From assembly GCA_019634415.1 (NCBI GenBank), contig JAHQVJ010000100.1, positions 105,793-169,792 on the forward strand: a stretch of DNA of 64,000 bases, given 5' to 3'. A program made the translations under genes and the position numbers. The DNA comes from Myxococcales bacterium. Its GTDB lineage: Bacteria; Myxococcota_A; UBA796; GCA-2862545. This document shows positions 45,420 to 54,506 of this stretch, piece after piece. The notes under the pieces are model-generated. The model was not told the DNA's origin, made no database searches, and saw only the letters and a program-made list of their open reading frames with translations. Position 1 is the stretch's first letter. The number at the start of each line of letters is the position of its first letter.

Positions 45420-45605
45420 CTGCCGACAAGACGCCGGCGCCCTGCACGCACCAGTCCTGCCGAAGCATTGGGCGAAGCGGGATCTGCTGGGCAGGCCTTC
45501 GATCCAGTTCGCCAACGCGAAGGTTCTTGCAGGGGTATCGTCTTCCGGTGTTGATCTGCAGGGATCTCCCTCTTAGGGGCGTTGGCACCCCTGATTGGAG
45601 GCCCC

Positions 45606-46457
45606 ATGTCTCGGGTGAACACCGCCCTCAACGAATTCAACTCGGAATCCTTGACCTTCAAGCTGCTGAAGGGCGTCTTTACCGCCGTGCCGTACTCCCC
45701 GGACCTCCAGCATTGGACCTCCGTCGACGATGCCGTGCGGGTGCTCAAGCCCGACGCCACCGAAGAGGACTTCGTCCGTGCCCGACAGATCGCCGAGACC
45801 GACAAGGACGTCGGCGACATCCTGTGGATGGCCAACCTGCTCGATGCGGGAGACAAGGGCTACGCCATCGTGACCGGCCTGGCCACGGCCTGGAAGCTGT
45901 TCTCCGGTGGCGGCACCGAGGCGCTGGAGACCGACAACCAGCAGCGCAACGACGCCGTGCTCAAGGCCCTGGGCCTGGCCTACATGGTCTACAAGGCCTA
46001 CCCCGGCACCATGGCGGAGCGGGCCGACGCCTTCCGTACCTCCCCCACCGGGCAGGCGATGTCCGTGTACTACGGGGCCATCGAGGTGGCGCTGCCGTTC
46101 GCCGACAACGTCGCCATGACTGGCTCCGGGGCACTCTCGCAGCTGCTCCAGGCCGAGGGCGGGGCGCAGGCGCAGCGCCTCAACGAGATGGCCAAGGGCC
46201 AAGACATCGGCAGCGCCGCGCAGATGCTCGGCCAGCTCACCGGCCAGCTGCAGCGCGTGGCCGACCACGCCAACAACTACGTCAAGCCCGTGGCGGAGCA
46301 GATCACGCCGTACGTGCCGGGCGCGATGAACGCTGCCGACAAGGCCGCCGGCGTGCTGGCCAACGCGGCCGACGTGATGCCGGTCTACCGCCTGCTGGGA
46401 AGTCGTCTGGCCGCCGAGAGCGCGGCGCGTCGAGCGGTCCTGCCCAGCTCCGGCTGA
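45606..46457 (+). CDS. Unrecognised helical family, paralogue B
   Basis: 283 residues; GGAGG four bases before ATG 45606. Helical throughout, with landmarks ANLLDAGDKGYAIVTGLATA, DAVLKALGLAYMVYKAYPG, SVYYGAIEVALPFADNV and MPVYRLLGSRLAAESAARR shared with paralogues A and C. A few segments are hydrophobic enough for peripheral membrane contact, but no sure membrane helix or signal is seen. Its stop overlaps the start of paralogue C by one base (TGATG). No function can be given. Confidence 0.65.
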   Translation: MSRVNTALNEFNSESLTFKLLKGVFTAVPYSPDLQHWTSVDDAVRVLKPDATEEDFVRARQIAETDKDVGDILWMANLLDAGDKGYAIVTGLATAWKLFSGGGTEALETDNQQRNDAVLKALGLAYMVYKAYPGTMAERADAFRTSPTGQAMSVYYGAIEVALPFADNVAMTGSGALSQLLQAEGGAQAQRLNEMAKGQDIGSAAQMLGQLTGQLQRVADHANNYVKPVAEQITPYVPGAMNAADKAAGVLANAADVMPVYRLLGSRLAAESAARRAVLPSSG

Positions 46458-47206
46458 TGCAGTCGGTGGACGAGGCGCTTGCAGCGTTTGGGCCGGACGC
46501 CCTGTGTGCGCGGCTCGTCGCCTCCGTCCTTGCCGAGATCCCGAGGGCGCCGGCATGGGTGCACTACGGCAGCGTCGCGGAGGCGGCGGAGATCCATCGT
46601 CGTAGCGTCGATCCCACCCAGCTCGCAGCGGCCTTGGCGCGCGCTCGGACCGAGGTGTCGACGTCGCTGCTCCAGGTCGGCCAGCAGCTCGACGTGGCGG
46701 ATCGTCACCGAGACCTGGGCTTCCTGGGGCGGCACGACGTGGATGCCCAGACCGACGACGCGGCCATGAAGGCTGCAGCGCTGGGATGGTTCGCCTCACG
46801 CTGCGGGGGAGCGAGCTCGTTCGTCGAGCTTCCGGCAGGCCGGAGCATGCTCGCCTGGTGGGCCGCCGTGGAGGTGGCCCTGCCTCTCGGGGAGCGCCGG
46901 GTGGAGGCGCTGCTTGCCGAGCGGAGCCAAGGGCAGATGAACCGTCTCGCTGCCCTCGTGGGAGATCACACGCTGCAAGGCGCGTATCCAGCCATGCGGG
47001 CGCTCACGCCCATGTTGCAGAAGGTGGTCGATCTGGCATGCGGTCGATCCGAGGATCTGGTCGTGGCCACTGCACCGTTCGTCCTGGGACTCGTCGATCA
47101 CACCCCCTCCGCACCCCTCGACGTGGCGGCGCGTGCGGACCGGATGCCCGTATGGACGCTCTTGGCAGCTCGGCTGGCCGCCGAGCGGGCGGTGGGCGCA
47201 TGCTGA
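46457..47206 (+). CDS. Unrecognised helical family, paralogue C
   Basis: 249 residues, the shortest and most diverged of the three. Shared landmarks: AWWAAVEVALPLGERRVEAL and MPVWTLLAARLAAERAVG; the middle helix region (MKAAALGWFASRCGG) is looser. It is translationally coupled to paralogue B upstream and overlaps the start of the M1-type peptidase downstream by seven bases, so B, C and the peptidase probably form one transcript. Confidence 0.6.
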   Translation: MQSVDEALAAFGPDALCARLVASVLAEIPRAPAWVHYGSVAEAAEIHRRSVDPTQLAAALARARTEVSTSLLQVGQQLDVADRHRDLGFLGRHDVDAQTDDAAMKAAALGWFASRCGGASSFVELPAGRSMLAWWAAVEVALPLGERRVEALLAERSQGQMNRLAALVGDHTLQGAYPAMRALTPMLQKVVDLACGRSEDLVVATAPFVLGLVDHTPSAPLDVAARADRMPVWTLLAARLAAERAVGAC

Positions 47207-48807
47207 TGGCGTTGCTCGTGTGGTGCGCTCAGGCTGCGGACGACCTCGCCTGGAGCCAGGCGCTCGGCTGGGTGGACCGGATCGGCTGGGCCGAGGAGGA
47301 TCGCAGCGTGGACGCCCTGGTCCGTCAGATCCATGACGGGGCTGGTCCGTTCGCGGCCTCCGTGCGGCCGGAGCTCGGCGACACCTTGGTGGAGGGGCCG
47401 CTGTACGCAGTGGAGGCCGAGGTCCTCGACGAGATGACCCTGCGGGGTCGGCACGTTCGAGTGCGTCTGCGGCAGGCCATCGCCTACGACAACCCTGCCA
47501 ACAAGCCCATCGACCAGCTCGTGCTGCGGGTCTTCCCGAGTGCCTCGGCGCGGATCTGGCTGCAGGGGGTGTGGGTCGACAACCAGCGCGTGGCACCGGC
47601 GATGGACGGCTCGCTCCTGGTGCTGCCGCTGCCCGAGCCCCTGCCTCCGAAGCGGACGGCGCGGATCCTGCTCCACCTCGAGCAGGAGGTGCCCTCCTTC
47701 GACCCCATGGAGCCCTACGAGGCGGACGTCCTCGACACTGCTGCGACGGGTCTCTACGGCTACTCCGGCGGCTACGTCAACCTGGGGCACTGGTTGCCCA
47801 TGGTGCTGCCGGTGAATCGCTCCGGGCGGGCCAACCCTCAGCCGCTCCGCCCCAACACCGAGCACGCGAAGTTCCCGCCTGCCTACTTCCACGTGGTGCT
47901 GACCGCGCCGGCTCGCATGCGGATCGCCACGGGGGGCAGCGAGATCCTCCGTCGTCAGGACGCCTCCAGCACCACCGTCGTCGCCGTGGCCGCGGGTGCG
48001 CGGGACTTCCCGGCACAGCTCGGCGCCCACCTCGAGGTGGTCGAGGCCGAGGTGGAGGGCCTCCGTGTGCGGGTGTTCCATCCCGCCACCGACGATGCGA
48101 TGGGGGGCCACCTGCTGGGCTACGCCACCCGCGCCGTGGAGACGTTCACGGAGCTGTTCGGCCCACTGCGTCAGTCCGAGATCGACATCGTGGAGACGCC
48201 CATCCGGGTGGCGCTGGGTGTGGAGTACTCGGGGCTGGTCACGGTGGACGTGCACCACAAGGTGGGGGTCTACAGCCCCAAGGACGACCACGAGTGGACG
48301 GTGGCCCACGAGGTGGCGCATCAGTGGTGGGGTAGCGAGGTCGGCAACGATCCAGGGGCCGAGCCATGGCTCGACGAGGCGCTGGCCACCTTCTCGGCGG
48401 CGCTGTACTGGGAGCGCCACCACGGGCGTGCGTCGCTGGAGACGCGCTATCGCAACGAGATCCTCCAGCCGACCCGCGCCCTGCAGCGCGCCGGCGTGCC
48501 CGATCTGCCCGCGAACCTCCCTGCGTGGCGCTACGACCTCGACCAGTACGGCGCCATCGTCTACGGCCGCGCGGCGCTGTTCTTCGAGGCCCTAGAGCAC
48601 GAGCTGGGCGAGGAGAACCTGCTGGCGGCCCTGCGCCACTACCATCGCACCCAGCGGGATCACTTCGCCTCCGAGGAGGATCTGATGCGCTCCCTCGGCA
48701 TGCACGGCGACCGAGATGCCTTGCGCCGGCTCCACAAGCGCTGGATCTCCGAGGGCCACGGCTACGAGGATCTGTTGGCAGCGCCACAAGAAGACGCTGA
48801 CCACTGA
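47200..48807 (+). CDS. M1-family-like zinc metallopeptidase, exported
   Basis: 535 residues. Short signal sequence (MLMALLVWCAQAADD). The zinc site is HEVAHQWWG (about residue 370) followed by the third ligand in GAEPWLDEALATF, the classic HExxH-x18-E spacing. Upstream, VALGVEYSGLVTVD stands where M1 peptidases have the GxMEN exopeptidase motif; the Glu is kept. The N-terminal half is beta-rich like M1 domain I. Probably a periplasmic or surface aminopeptidase-like enzyme. ATG 47206 is another possible start. Confidence 0.8.
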   Translation: MLMALLVWCAQAADDLAWSQALGWVDRIGWAEEDRSVDALVRQIHDGAGPFAASVRPELGDTLVEGPLYAVEAEVLDEMTLRGRHVRVRLRQAIAYDNPANKPIDQLVLRVFPSASARIWLQGVWVDNQRVAPAMDGSLLVLPLPEPLPPKRTARILLHLEQEVPSFDPMEPYEADVLDTAATGLYGYSGGYVNLGHWLPMVLPVNRSGRANPQPLRPNTEHAKFPPAYFHVVLTAPARMRIATGGSEILRRQDASSTTVVAVAAGARDFPAQLGAHLEVVEAEVEGLRVRVFHPATDDAMGGHLLGYATRAVETFTELFGPLRQSEIDIVETPIRVALGVEYSGLVTVDVHHKVGVYSPKDDHEWTVAHEVAHQWWGSEVGNDPGAEPWLDEALATFSAALYWERHHGRASLETRYRNEILQPTRALQRAGVPDLPANLPAWRYDLDQYGAIVYGRAALFFEALEHELGEENLLAALRHYHRTQRDHFASEEDLMRSLGMHGDRDALRRLHKRWISEGHGYEDLLAAPQEDADH

Positions 48808-48852
48808 CCGCCGACCTACGGCTGATCGCCGATCGCCGACCCCCACCGAGAA

Positions 48853-49440
48853 TCAGCGCCGCATCACGTTCAGCGGCTCGAAGGCGCCCGACTGCTCGCT
48901 CTTCACTTGCACCGTGCCGCGGTTCTCGTCGGTCCAGCTGTAGGTGTGTGTCTCCAGGCCGTTGCCCAGGCCGGGATCCATCGTGACCACGGTCTTGTCG
49001 GGCGAGTCGCTCACCACCGTGTAGTCGACGGGCCCGAAGCGGTCGGAGCCGAACTGCACCGTGACCTGCTCCTCCGTGAACTCGAACTGCGATCCCTTGA
49101 GGAAGCGCAGCTGCGCCCGCATGTCCTTGAGCTCCTTGCCCTTCTTCTTCGACCACGTCTCGAACAGGCCCGTCTCGGTCACCGACAGCTCTCCGAGGTT
49201 GGCCTTGCGGTCCGGACGACCGGAGATGGCCGCGTCGATCACCTTGAAGCGACGCAGGTCTGCGTCTGGTGGGACGATTCGCCAGATACCCACGATGCGT
49301 TCCTTCGCGGCCACATCGTCGACATCCGTCGAGCCTTCCGGATCGGCCCCCATGCCCATGCAGCCCGACGACGAGATCCACAGACAGGCAACGGCGACGG
49401 AAAGCCAGCGCGGGTGGGGCCGGGCGGACCAGGCAGTCAT
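48853..49440 (-). CDS. Unknown lipoprotein
   Basis: 195 residues; GGAGGAG before ATG 49440. Signal with lipobox ISSSGC (Cys at about 27). The mature part has an acidic linker (GADPEGSTDVDDVAAKERIV) and a small beta-rich domain of lipocalin-like feel (IVGIWRIVPPDADLRRFKVI, GSQFEFTEEQVTVQFGSD, HTYSWTDENRGTVQVKSE). No family assigned. Divergent from the small tail-bearing gene at 49517. Confidence 0.6.
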   Translation of the reverse strand: MTAWSARPHPRWLSVAVACLWISSSGCMGMGADPEGSTDVDDVAAKERIVGIWRIVPPDADLRRFKVIDAAISGRPDRKANLGELSVTETGLFETWSKKKGKELKDMRAQLRFLKGSQFEFTEEQVTVQFGSDRFGPVDYTVVSDSPDKTVVTMDPGLGNGLETHTYSWTDENRGTVQVKSEQSGAFEPLNVMRR

Positions 49441-49516
49441 CTCAACTCCTCCAACGACAGCAGCCATGCTAACCGCCGCACAGAGAGGTATGGTTCGACC
49501 ATCGGAGGGTGACTGG

Positions 49517-49840
49517 ATGCGAGTGGGCGTGGTGATGGCGATGGCGTTGTGCTTCGCGGGGCCCGCCTGGGCTGGCGGAGGATCGTGGGCGAACGCAGGC
49601 GGATCGGGAGCCGCGGCAGCGGGGGGATCGGGCACGGCCACCACCGCCTCGGCGACGGCCGATGCCGATGCCGACGCAGACGCCGACTCCGATGCCGACA
49701 CCGACGTGGACACGTTCGACACGGCCGAAGAGGACGTGGGGCTGCTCGAGGTGTGCGGCTGCACCGTGGGAGCACACCCCAGCCACGCCGCCCTCGGAGG
49801 TACGCTGCTCCTGCTGTTGGCGGCCCGCCGCCGACGCTGA
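49517..49840 (+). CDS. Small Asp-rich secreted protein with sorting-like tail
   Basis: 107 residues. GGAGGG before ATG 49517; signal MRVGVVMAMALCFAGPAWA. Then Gly/Ala-rich sequence, an Asp run (ADADADADADSDADTDVDTF), CGCTVGAHP, a hydrophobic helix and ARRRR at the end. The same build (Asp spacer, Cys, helix, Arg cluster) is in the DUF2330 protein at 7137. It has no folded domain of note and may be a surface spacer or calcium-binding coat. Confidence 0.6.
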   Translation: MRVGVVMAMALCFAGPAWAGGGSWANAGGSGAAAAGGSGTATTASATADADADADADSDADTDVDTFDTAEEDVGLLEVCGCTVGAHPSHAALGGTLLLLLAARRRR

Positions 49841-49876
49841 CACATCCCGGGTGCTGTGCCGGGTCGGGAGCTGCTC

Positions 49877-51694
49877 ATGGTCCTCCTCGCTTCGATCCTG
49901 GCGCCCGTGGCCCACGCTCAGTGCACCCTCGCGACGGACGCCGACGGCGTGGTGATCAACGAGCTGCTGCCCAACCCCGATGGCGTCGATGGGGGGCAGG
50001 AGTGGGTGGAGATCCTCAACACCAGCGGTGGTGAGGTCGACCTGGAGGGCTGGCAGATCGCCGCAGGCACGTCGGTGTTCTCCACCAGCGACCCCCTCCC
50101 GGCCACGACGCTGCCCGATGGCGACCGGGTGGTGGTGGGGCAGTCGGCGCTGTCGGAGGTGGATCTCGTCGTCTCTGGCTTCGTGCTGCCCAACGCTGGC
50201 TCGAACGCCGATGCCGTGCAGCTGCGCGACTGCGAGGGCACCGCGGTGGACACGGTGGTCTACGGCAGTCCCAATACCGACGGCTGGCTCGACGACGACC
50301 TCGCCGTCGCCACCTCCCTCGCGCCCGTGCCGGGCTCCGGCGCCTCCCTGGCGCGTCTCCCGGACGGGGTGGACACCGACGACAGCGGTGCCGACTTCGA
50401 CGTGTTGCTGGTGCCTACGCCCATGGAGGCCAACGACGGGCCCGAGCTGGACTGTGGTGGGCCCGCCAGCGGGATCCGGATCAACGAGCTGCTGCCCGAC
50501 CCCGAGGGCGCCGATGCGGGCGGGGAGTGGGTGGAGCTGTTTCACGCGGGCACCGCGCCGGTGGACCTGACGGGCTGGGTCCTGCAAGCGGGCACCTCGG
50601 CCTTTGCCACCATGGCCGAGCTGCCGTCGAGCGTGCTTGCCCCTGGGGAGCTGTTGCTGGTGGGCGGCGAGCAGGTCGCGACCGCCGACGTCGTGGCCGA
50701 CGTGTCCCTCGGGAACGCCACCTCCAGCTCCGATGGTGTCCGGATCGTGGACTGCGCGGGCGTGGTCGTGGACACCGTGATCTACGGTGCGCCCAACGAC
50801 GGGGAGACGCCCTTCGTGGACGACACGGGGGCCGTGGCCACCAGCCTGGCCGTCGCTCCCGGCGAGGCCAGCTCCCTGCAGCGGCTGTCGGATGGGTGGG
50901 ACACCGATCAGTCAGGCTCCGACTTCGTCGTCGCCGCCGAGCCCACACCGGGTCTGTCCAATCCGCCCATCGAACCCATCGTCTGCACCCCGGACCAGGG
51001 AAGCGTGACCGTCAACGAGATCTTGCCAGATCCGGACGGCGAGGATGCAGGGTCCGAGTTCGTGGAGCTGTTCAACGCCGCGGACGTGGAGGCGAGCGTG
51101 GAGGGGTGGATGCTCTCCGCGGCCACCCAGGACTTCGATTCGATCGACGTCGTGTTGCCCCAAGGTAGCCGCATTCCTCCACGGGGCTTTCTGGTGGTGG
51201 GCGGAGCGGAGGTCGCGTCAGCCGACGTGGTGGCGGCGTTCTCGCTGGGCAACGGGACCGACACCGACGGACTTCGCCTGCTCGACTGTGACGGGGCCGT
51301 GGTGGACACCGTGGTCTATGGGGACAGCCCCAACGCCGACGGCATCGTGGACGACCGCGGGGAGGTCGTCGAGCCCTATGGTGATCCGGGCAGTGCCGAT
51401 GTGCTCGCGCGCGTCGAGGACGGCCTCGACACCGACATGGCCTCGGACTGGGCGGTCAAGGCGCGCGCCACGCCGGGCGAGAGCAACGTGCCAGAGCCCG
51501 GGATGGGGGTGGTGGTCGAGGAGCCGCGCGGCTGTGCAGCTCGGTCCGAGCCCCGCGACGTGCAGTCCCCCCGCGACGTGGACGATCCCACGTCTGCCGC
51601 GGTGGCCTGCGATCAGAGCCCCGTCGGGGGCTCGTCGCTGGCCCTGTGGCTGGCGGCCGTCGCCGTGGCGAGGCGCCGTCGAGTGCACCGCTGA
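49877..51694 (+). CDS. Surface protein with three lamin-tail domains
   Basis: 605 residues from ATG 49877 (GGGAG six bases upstream). Signal MVLLASILAPVAHAQ. Three LTD repeats of about 170 residues, each starting VINELLPNPDG / RINELLPDPEG / TVNEILPDPDG and holding EWVEILNTSG-like, DLEGWQIAAG-like and VDTVVYG strands. The C-terminus has cysteines and a tail GGSSLALWLAAVAVARRRRV like MYXO-CTERM. LTD domains are Ig-like and common in secreted bacterial proteins and nucleases; no enzyme domain is visible here. Confidence 0.8.
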   Translation: MVLLASILAPVAHAQCTLATDADGVVINELLPNPDGVDGGQEWVEILNTSGGEVDLEGWQIAAGTSVFSTSDPLPATTLPDGDRVVVGQSALSEVDLVVSGFVLPNAGSNADAVQLRDCEGTAVDTVVYGSPNTDGWLDDDLAVATSLAPVPGSGASLARLPDGVDTDDSGADFDVLLVPTPMEANDGPELDCGGPASGIRINELLPDPEGADAGGEWVELFHAGTAPVDLTGWVLQAGTSAFATMAELPSSVLAPGELLLVGGEQVATADVVADVSLGNATSSSDGVRIVDCAGVVVDTVIYGAPNDGETPFVDDTGAVATSLAVAPGEASSLQRLSDGWDTDQSGSDFVVAAEPTPGLSNPPIEPIVCTPDQGSVTVNEILPDPDGEDAGSEFVELFNAADVEASVEGWMLSAATQDFDSIDVVLPQGSRIPPRGFLVVGGAEVASADVVAAFSLGNGTDTDGLRLLDCDGAVVDTVVYGDSPNADGIVDDRGEVVEPYGDPGSADVLARVEDGLDTDMASDWAVKARATPGESNVPEPGMGVVVEEPRGCAARSEPRDVQSPRDVDDPTSAAVACDQSPVGGSSLALWLAAVAVARRRRVHR

Positions 51695-51699
51695 GGCGC

Positions 51700-51730
51700 G
51701 GAAGCGGGCACCGCTCGGTGCCCAGCTTCC
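51700..51730. terminator. Strong hairpin between convergent genes
   Basis: GGAAGC-GGGCACC-gctc-GGTGCCC-a-GCTTCC: a 13-bp stem with a single bulged A and a four-base loop. It lies between the LTD gene stop (51694) and the ribA stop (51743) and can serve both strands. No clear T run follows on either side. Confidence 0.5.
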
Positions 51731-51742
51731 CCTTCGATGTGG

Positions 51743-52432
51743 CTACTTGCTGGCGACCCGCAGTGGCTGCCCGACGACGACCTCGTCGAGGAGGTGCCCC
51801 ATGCGCTCCGCCTTGGCGTGCAGGTAGCCCTCGGAGTGCGGGTTCGCGTGCATCAGGCTCGGGATCCGGTCCGACACCACGATCCCCAGGGATTCCAGGT
51901 GCTGCACCTTGCGTGGGTTGTTCGTCAACAGGGACACGCTCTCGATACCGAGATCGTCCAGGATCGCGGCGGCAGCATGGTAGCGCCGCGCATCGTCCGG
52001 GAGTCCCAGTGCTCGATTCGCATCCACCGTGTCGAGTCCGTCCTGCTGCAGCGCGTAGGCGGCGATCTTGTTGGCCAGGCCGATTCCTCGGCCCTCTTGG
52101 CGCAGGTAGATCACCAGACCACACCCGCTCTCGCGGATGTGCTCGAGCGCGTGATCGAGCTGGTCTCGGCAGTCGCACTTCAGCGAGCCGAGGACTTCGC
52201 TCGTCAGGCACTCGTCGTGCACGCGCACCGGCAGGTGCTGCTTCCCCTCGACCGGTCCCCACGCGATGGCGAGGGGCTCGGTGCCCGTGACGTGGTCGCG
52301 GTAAGCCCGTACCCGATACCGGCCTTTGTCTGTGGGTAGCAGCGTTTCGGCGACGAACTCCACCTCGTCGCCGCTCGGCCTTCGTCGGCTTCGAGTGAAT
52401 TCGCCGCTCGGCTGCGGCTCGTGGCTCGGCAT
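51743..52432 (-). CDS. ribA: GTP cyclohydrolase II
   Basis: 229 residues. The zinc cysteines are in CLTSEVLGSLKCDCRDQL and the active-site loop is YLRQEGRGIGLANKI, ending with the guanine-binding LTNNPRKV. It opens GTP in riboflavin synthesis. No RibB part is attached, unlike the fused RibBA found elsewhere. The start at 52432 has GGAGGAG upstream. No FMN riboswitch is visible in the 154 bp before it. The flanking forward gene at 52587 is divergent. Confidence 0.92.
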   Translation of the reverse strand: MPSHEPQPSGEFTRSRRRPSGDEVEFVAETLLPTDKGRYRVRAYRDHVTGTEPLAIAWGPVEGKQHLPVRVHDECLTSEVLGSLKCDCRDQLDHALEHIRESGCGLVIYLRQEGRGIGLANKIAAYALQQDGLDTVDANRALGLPDDARRYHAAAAILDDLGIESVSLLTNNPRKVQHLESLGIVVSDRIPSLMHANPHSEGYLHAKAERMGHLLDEVVVGQPLRVASK

Positions 52433-52586
52433 CTGCGCTCCTCCAACTGGCAGTCTCATAACAATCGCTCATATGACGCCGGCCCGTCGACCGACTAGTC
52501 ATCGGCACCGTCGGAACCGAATACTCGAACCCCGATTTTGCATTCGCCGCGTGCGACCCCCCCACGGATCCCCTAAGAGGCGCGCG

Positions 52587-53756
52587 ATGCTGACCTGTAC
52601 CCTGTTGTCGTTCCTCCTCCTCGGCTCGCCCGCCCTCGCACAGGACGGCGCGGACGCTCCCGAGTTCCTCCTCGCGGATCTCGGTGTGCGCATCGATCTT
52701 CCAGCTGGACCCTGGTCGATGTCGCGGTGGTCCGACTGGGACTTCGAGGCGGAGCACGTCTCGTCGAGCGGGAAGATGCTGCTGTACGTCTGGGCCACTC
52801 CCGTGCAGGTGCCGATCGACGGCGACGGGCAGGGCTGGGGCCAGGGCTACCTCGACAAGCTCGACGAGCTGGCTGGAGCCGAGCCCTCCCTGGACGCCAC
52901 GCAGGTGGCTGCAGCGTCGGGTCGGCCCGCGGCCATGGTGGATGCCAGCTTCCGCTTCGGCGAGGGCGGCCCCGAGGGTGTGCTCCGCGGCGCCACCGTG
53001 GAGATCAAGCATCAGAACCTGCACGTCGCGGTCATCGGATCAGCGCGCGCACGCGCCCAGGTGGAGCGACAGCGTCGGGCCATCGCCGAGGGGCTCGACT
53101 TCCACGAGGAGCCGGCGAAGCCCTTCTTCGGCGCCACCCTCGAGGCCAAGGGCATCTCCACTCAGCTGCCGAAGGAGTGGCGGCCCCCCTTCGATGCCGA
53201 GATGTCCGAGGTCAACGCGGTGGCGGGACGAATCGGCGTGTCCGATCTCGAGCCCTGCTGGACCGCGCTGCGGCCGCGAGCGGGCACCAGCCCCGACGTG
53301 ATGGTCACGTGCCAGGGAGGGTTGCTCCTCGGCGTCGTGGACGAGCACAGCTTCGAGGCAGCGGACGCGTTGTTGCGCGACCGCATGTTCGGGGACGTGG
53401 ACGTGGCGGTCGCCGAGCAGGTGGACCTCGACGATCGAGTGGGCTTCCTGTACTCGCCCCGCGAGGGGCTGGCCGTGGGCGTGGTGCCCTACGACAAGGG
53501 GGTGGCCCGCACGTGGGTGCTGGGGGCAGAGGCCAACGCCGAGGCCGCGAAGGCCGTGCTTCAGCAGTCGTCCTACTCGGGGCCTCATCCGGCATCGGTG
53601 GGGGAGCGAGTCACGTACTGGCTCGTGCACCGCACCACCTCGTTGCCGGTGCTCGCGACCCTGGCGGGGCTGCTCGTCCTGCTCGGGCTGGTGGGACTCG
53701 GGGTGTCTCGCGCGATGGGCTCGGGTCGCAGCAAGTACGCCGACTTCGACGACTGA
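52587..53756 (+). CDS. Exported protein with C-terminal membrane helix, unknown
   Basis: 389 residues; AGAGG upstream of ATG 52587. Signal peptide MLTCTLLSFLLLGSPALAQ. The long extracytoplasmic part has repeated alpha/beta units (VSSSGKMLLYVWATPVQVP, GVLRGATVEIKHQNLHVAVI). A membrane helix around 353-378 (SLPVLATLAGLLVLLGLVGL) is followed by a short charged end (RSKYADFDD). It is thus a signal-plus-anchor protein facing the periplasm. No known domain. Two bases separate it from the HAD gene. Confidence 0.6.
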   Translation: MLTCTLLSFLLLGSPALAQDGADAPEFLLADLGVRIDLPAGPWSMSRWSDWDFEAEHVSSSGKMLLYVWATPVQVPIDGDGQGWGQGYLDKLDELAGAEPSLDATQVAAASGRPAAMVDASFRFGEGGPEGVLRGATVEIKHQNLHVAVIGSARARAQVERQRRAIAEGLDFHEEPAKPFFGATLEAKGISTQLPKEWRPPFDAEMSEVNAVAGRIGVSDLEPCWTALRPRAGTSPDVMVTCQGGLLLGVVDEHSFEAADALLRDRMFGDVDVAVAEQVDLDDRVGFLYSPREGLAVGVVPYDKGVARTWVLGAEANAEAAKAVLQQSSYSGPHPASVGERVTYWLVHRTTSLPVLATLAGLLVLLGLVGLGVSRAMGSGRSKYADFDD

Positions 53757-53758
53757 GC

Positions 53759-54469
53759 ATGGCGAGTGTGCTGCTGGACATCCTCGACGAGGTCGAGGCG
53801 CGTGCATCGGGAGGCCTCCCCGTCGTGGTCCTCGATCTGGACTCCACTGCGATCAGCACCGCCAGACGTCAGCTCACCATCCTGCGCGAGTTCGCCGACG
53901 CCCACGGCGACGCCGAGCTGTCGGCCGTGGTGGCCGAGGTGAGCGAGGGGGAGATGGGGTTCGCCGTGGAGGGCCCCCTGCAGACACGTGGCGTGGACAC
54001 GGAGGCGCTGAAGCCTCAGCTGCGGGCCTTCTGGCGCGAGCGGTTCTTCGCGGATGCCTACTGCCGCCGCGACCAACCCAACCCCGGTGCGCCGGCGTTC
54101 GCGCGACGAGTGGTGGAGCGCGGCGGGCTCGTCTACTACCTGACCGCCCGGCCGGTGGACATGATGATCGGGACCGTGGCCGTGCTGCAGGAGCACGGAT
54201 TTCCGCTGATGCGCGGGCGGGCCGTGCTCCACATGAAGCCGAGCAGCCACCTCGACGACCATCGCTTCAAGCGCGGGGCCGTGGCCGAGATCCAGTCGCT
54301 GCGAGGCGTGGTGTGCGCCACGTTCGACAACGAACCTCGCCACGCCAACGCCTTCGTGGAGTACTTTCCGGAGGCTGTGAACGTGCTCTTCGGCGACGTT
54401 CGGTCTCCTGACGCCCCAGCGCCCGATCGGGCATTGGTGCACATCCACACATTCCAGACATCGTCATGA
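53759..54469 (+). CDS. HAD-superfamily hydrolase
   Basis: 236 residues. HAD motif I is VVVLDLDSTAIST (Asp-Leu-Asp), motif II YYLTARP, and motif IV region CATFDNEPRH; a conserved Lys lies in HRFKRGA. No signal peptide, so cytoplasmic. The substrate is not evident. An in-frame extension to 52727 is antisense-like shadow of the previous gene and was ignored. Confidence 0.75.
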   Translation: MASVLLDILDEVEARASGGLPVVVLDLDSTAISTARRQLTILREFADAHGDAELSAVVAEVSEGEMGFAVEGPLQTRGVDTEALKPQLRAFWRERFFADAYCRRDQPNPGAPAFARRVVERGGLVYYLTARPVDMMIGTVAVLQEHGFPLMRGRAVLHMKPSSHLDDHRFKRGAVAEIQSLRGVVCATFDNEPRHANAFVEYFPEAVNVLFGDVRSPDAPAPDRALVHIHTFQTSS

Positions 54470-54506
54470 CGTGGTAAAAGACCGCGCCCTTGCCCGGAGG
54501 ACCCCC

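Larger units (their letters stand above)
45181..45605. other. Divergent intergenic region, 425 bp
   Basis: It separates paralogue A (reverse) from paralogue B (forward) and must hold both promoters. About half is taken up by two 62-bp direct repeats and a third partial copy. The ends near the genes carry short AT-richer stretches (45530-45560, gtatcgtcttccggtgttgatctgc). Open frames crossing it change frame between the repeats (period 115, not a multiple of three) and look non-coding. No RNA gene was recognised. Confidence 0.6.

Noticed and set aside
45138..45515. 125-codon reverse frame across the divergent region
   Set aside because: It reads the two 62-bp repeats in different frames (offset 115), so it is not a repeated protein domain; no ribosome-binding site.
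52433..52586. FMN riboswitch before ribA
   Set aside because: None of the conserved FMN-aptamer stretches could be found on the reverse strand.
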